Shown here piece by piece: positions 53,001-54,477 of a stretch of DNA of 54,477 nucleotides. The DNA comes from Marinospirillum sp. (GTDB lineage Bacteria; Pseudomonadota; Gammaproteobacteria; Pseudomonadales; Halomonadaceae). Within the stretch, counting starts at the first letter, position 1. Each line of letters begins with the position of its first letter. The DNA is taken from contig SKOQ01000030.1 in assembly GCA_007119985.1 (NCBI GenBank), positions 1 through 54,477 of the forward strand, in the 5' to 3' direction. The notes under the pieces were generated by a model that saw only the letters and a program-made list of their open reading frames with translations, did not search any database and was not told the origin of the DNA. The translations under genes and the position numbers were made by a program.

Positions 53001-53934
53001 CCAGAGCCGCCTGCGCCACACTCAGACTGACACCATCAGGGGCGGTGATCGCGACACCGTCCAGCTGGAGCTGGAGCCGCCAATTACCTCGATCATACTG
53101 CAACCAGGCCTCAAGAGCGTCAGCGCGCTGGGCGGCTGGAGGTTGCGGCCAAGCCGGTGGCCACAGAGCTTGCCAAGCTGCAAAATCCAGTTGTGGCAGC
53201 CACAAATAAGCCTCGAAAACGTCAGGTCGCCCAGAAAAAGCATCGCCAAAAAAGGTCAACACCAAGCGCGGCTGAACACCCTGGGCCTGAGGCAGATCGA
53301 GCATAAATTCTAACTCCCGCCCACCCGACCAAGACTGATAATGAAGGCTACGGGCAACCAGCGTTTGTGGTGGATGATCGAGCGGCTGCAAATGTAAATG
53401 CAGTTGCTGTAAATCCAGCTCACCTTGGCGCAATAGCCAATCGAGCCACTGCTGCGCTTGTGCACTGACTTCGGCGAGCCGATCAGCCTCGGATACATCG
53501 GGAGAGGGAGCAACCTGCTGAAAACGACCCTGCCAACCCTCTGCTGACTCATCCAAATAGAAATCGACACCGCGAATCTGGGCTTTTTTGAGCTGCGGTG
53601 TCAGCGTGACTAAGCTTTGCCAGGTATCGAGGACGAGAGTCAGTTCTTCTAGCGCAAAGACGGTGTGGCCATCAGGCGTTGTCCAGAGGAGGTTTTGAAG
53701 ATGTAAGCGCGGATTTAACTGCTCTAGGCTGAATTGCCAATGGTCTACCTGAAGCTCACCAGCGACGCGCTGATTCAGCTCATCCAGCAGTTCATCCTGC
53801 CAAGTGTGGCTAAAATAAAAAACAGCGCGCAGGGTGATCACCAGCACGCCAGTAAGAATCAGCAGCAAAGCCGCCGACCATAAAGGCAGCGTTAGCAGAT
53901 AAAAGAAAAGACGTCGCGATGCCAAGGGGGACAT
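50062..53934 (-). CDS. yhdP: AsmA-like inner-membrane protein YhdP (DUF3971)
   Basis: YhdP is a large AsmA-family protein that, with TamB and YdbH, is implicated in phospholipid transport to the outer membrane. The 1290-residue product starts with a signal anchor (about 10-38), then a very long tryptophan-, leucine- and aspartate-rich repetitive beta structure. The C-terminal AsmA-like region includes LLALLNPVRLLRRLQLDFSDVTEQGFAYERVQGRYRLTEG and DQEMSLVLPVGQTLPLAA, with a glycine-rich helix near the end. It follows rng by 5 bases. Confidence 0.94.
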   Translation of the reverse strand: MSPLASRRLFFYLLTLPLWSAALLLILTGVLVITLRAVFYFSHTWQDELLDELNQRVAGELQVDHWQFSLEQLNPRLHLQNLLWTTPDGHTVFALEELTLVLDTWQSLVTLTPQLKKAQIRGVDFYLDESAEGWQGRFQQVAPSPDVSEADRLAEVSAQAQQWLDWLLRQGELDLQQLHLHLQPLDHPPQTLVARSLHYQSWSGGRELEFMLDLPQAQGVQPRLVLTFFGDAFSGRPDVFEAYLWLPQLDFAAWQALWPPAWPQPPAAQRADALEAWLQYDRGNWRLQLQLDGVAITAPDGVSLSVAQAALEWQRSDVIQRLDWVLEDGLLDGAALDWRGSIQLDAEQALLRMEAIDLSLITPFLDHFALMPTALDPLLKDLALEGRLEQLVWQAPRDQLSAWRLSAALDQVGVAAWAGAPEAQGVIGQLWLQPDRGWVDLQGAPLHFGFPQFYTRTWPVDAAWGRVAWQQQETGWLVLGQPLEVHLAAEEGLDATQVRGEFALLIPEEGEPHFYLNLGLAEAQAAQYARLVPGRLLPETLMNWLDASIQGGRVRQGAYLMSGHLGAGLPLTVQLALDVEAVALDFDPQWPQAEQLAGQIRWRDDYLAIDLPRGHLAGLDLSDVRIAGQVTEAGLRLDLQTHWQADLRYWPRWMHSTPLRQWVPSLLSSWDYHGVADGDFALQLDFAQSEVVTDLRLEAVIQQGQLVWPDLQIQLDAVQGDLVFDWHRGLSSSGLTAHWGEVPVDVHFGGQDPWQLRWTLDGLEPTMITEVVRRPPVVGVEGQTSVSGVLSWTPQQLSLALESDLLGWSWSGPASFSKASDLALPLALNIDFTQAPWRLDLALGEALALAAWLDAERPALHLAWGETAAAAENLDLAEGQFMISVAQPVLDLAPYWDWYQRLESDGLIRTEGTETTAWEYRLQAELGQLCYQQRCLQAVQLEGEQQADLWRVRWIATESEGEAYQLIRAQPWQLEIDYLHWPDHVADPDEPIEQAPGERRAALAAQPFEDPWAELGVLALPNIDLTLGDLRWGQRQLGQWQAQLRPLTSTQGWQVEAQGRLESSRLLGHVHWDRAREQTQFSFQLAGEDVAPALSALLAQPASVTSRQHDLSMTGHWAGSPAAFSLYALQAQLNVDLRQGRFPQVEGGAREASRLLALLNPVRLLRRLQLDFSDVTEQGFAYERVQGRYRLTEGRVTTESPLVMTSAVPRLTLRGEIDLIEQTLDQEMSLVLPVGQTLPLAAVLAGAPQVGLVLWLVQRSVGGLLDNLSQAHYRITGPLADPDIRLQSLF

Positions 53935-53939
53935 AAAAC

Positions 53940-54477
53940 CTACTGCAGCACGATATCAAACTGCTCTTGGCTATAGAGGGTCTCGACTTGAAAACGGATC
54001 GGCTTGCCAATGAAGGCTTCAAGATCAGCAATCGCCGCTGAGTCTTCATCTAAAAAGCGATCCACCACCGCTTGGCTCGCCATCACCAAATAGGCTTCAC
54101 CACTGTAGGCGCGATCGACACGCAGTAAATCGCGTAGCACCTCATAGCAGACAGATTCAGCTGTTTTCAAGCTCCCTCGCCCCTGACAGAGCGAACAGGG
54201 CTCACACATCACCTGCTCAAGGCTTTCACGAGTGCGTTTGCGTGTCATCTGCACCAAGCCCAGTTCAGTCACACCGGAGAGTTTGGTTTTGGCATGATCC
54301 TTCTCAAGGCTTTTTTCAAGCAAACGCAAGACCTGACGCTGATGCTCAGCATCGTCCATATCAATAAAATCGATAATGATAATGCCGCCCAAATTACGCA
54401 AGCGGAGCTGACGCACGATAGCCGAAACCGCTTCGAGATTGGTTTTGAAGATGGTTTCTTCAAGGTTGCGATGCCCA
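53940..54477 (-). CDS. rng: Ribonuclease G, 3' part only (start outside window)
   Basis: RNase G processes 16S rRNA 5' ends and degrades some mRNAs. The frame runs to the right edge, so only about 178 C-terminal residues are visible. It reads GHRNLEETIFKTNLEAVSAIVRQLRLRNLGGIIIIDFIDMDD, the conserved catalytic DNase I-like region, then RTRESLEQVMCEPCSLCQGRG with the zinc-link cysteines. The gene continues beyond 54477; an internal GTG at 54416 should not be taken as the start. It is probably co-transcribed with yhdP. Confidence 0.96.
   Translation of the reverse strand, partial: GHRNLEETIFKTNLEAVSAIVRQLRLRNLGGIIIIDFIDMDDAEHQRQVLRLLEKSLEKDHAKTKLSGVTELGLVQMTRKRTRESLEQVMCEPCSLCQGRGSLKTAESVCYEVLRDLLRVDRAYSGEAYLVMASQAVVDRFLDEDSAAIADLEAFIGKPIRFQVETLYSQEQFDIVLQ

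Noticed and set aside
53940..54416. A complete 158-residue gene starting at the GTG at 54416
   Set aside because: The same frame continues to the window edge with conserved RNase G sequence upstream, so this is the end of rng and the GTG is internal.

Overview
The window is core chromosome of a gammaproteobacterium, probably from the Oceanospirillales side of the group. It has roughly balanced base composition, and its gene order closely matches, from memory, the Pseudomonas aeruginosa block running from secA to cafA/rng. Almost every base is explained by housekeeping genes. I see no insertion sequence, prophage, tRNA, CRISPR array or defence cassette, and no stretch over 300 bases without a gene. 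I did not find a previously undescribed multi-gene system. The interest lies in missing neighbours, leader and promoter signals, and small duplications.

Region 1 (1-22021, nearly all minus strand) is the division and cell wall (dcw) cluster read right to left: rsmH, ftsL, ftsI, murE, murF, mraY, murD, ftsW, murG, murC, ddl, ftsQ, ftsA, ftsZ, lpxC, an M23 peptidase and secA (cut by the window edge). A dciA-type gene sits on the plus strand between lpxC and the peptidase. The cluster makes lipid II, builds the divisome and starts lipid A synthesis. The usual first gene, mraZ, is absent.

Region 2 (22022-31293) holds the RNase P RNA (minus strand), rsmI, then lpoA-yraN-diaA on the plus strand. 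On the minus strand follow sspB, sspA, the cytochrome bc1 operon petABC and the ribosomal pair rplM-rpsI.

Region 3 (31294-42216) holds zapE, zapG, a Nif3-family gene, a DegS-type protease, and a long minus-strand operon mlaF-mlaE-mlaD-mlaC-ibaG-murA-hisG-hisD. It combines outer-membrane lipid transport, the first committed step of peptidoglycan synthesis, and histidine synthesis. mlaB and hisC, which I would expect here, are missing.

Region 4 (42217-50049, plus strand) is kdsD-kdsC-lptC-lptA-lptB, which makes Kdo and exports LPS, followed by rpoN-hpf-ptsN-rapZ-ptsO-darP (sigma-54, ribosome hibernation, nitrogen PTS and ribosome assembly).

Region 5 (50062-54477, minus strand) is the large AsmA-like gene yhdP and the 3' end of rng, which continues beyond the window.

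Many genes overlap by 1 or 4 bases, which indicates translational coupling. Start codons were re-chosen where a Shine-Dalgarno sequence or family length favoured a site other than the longest open frame.
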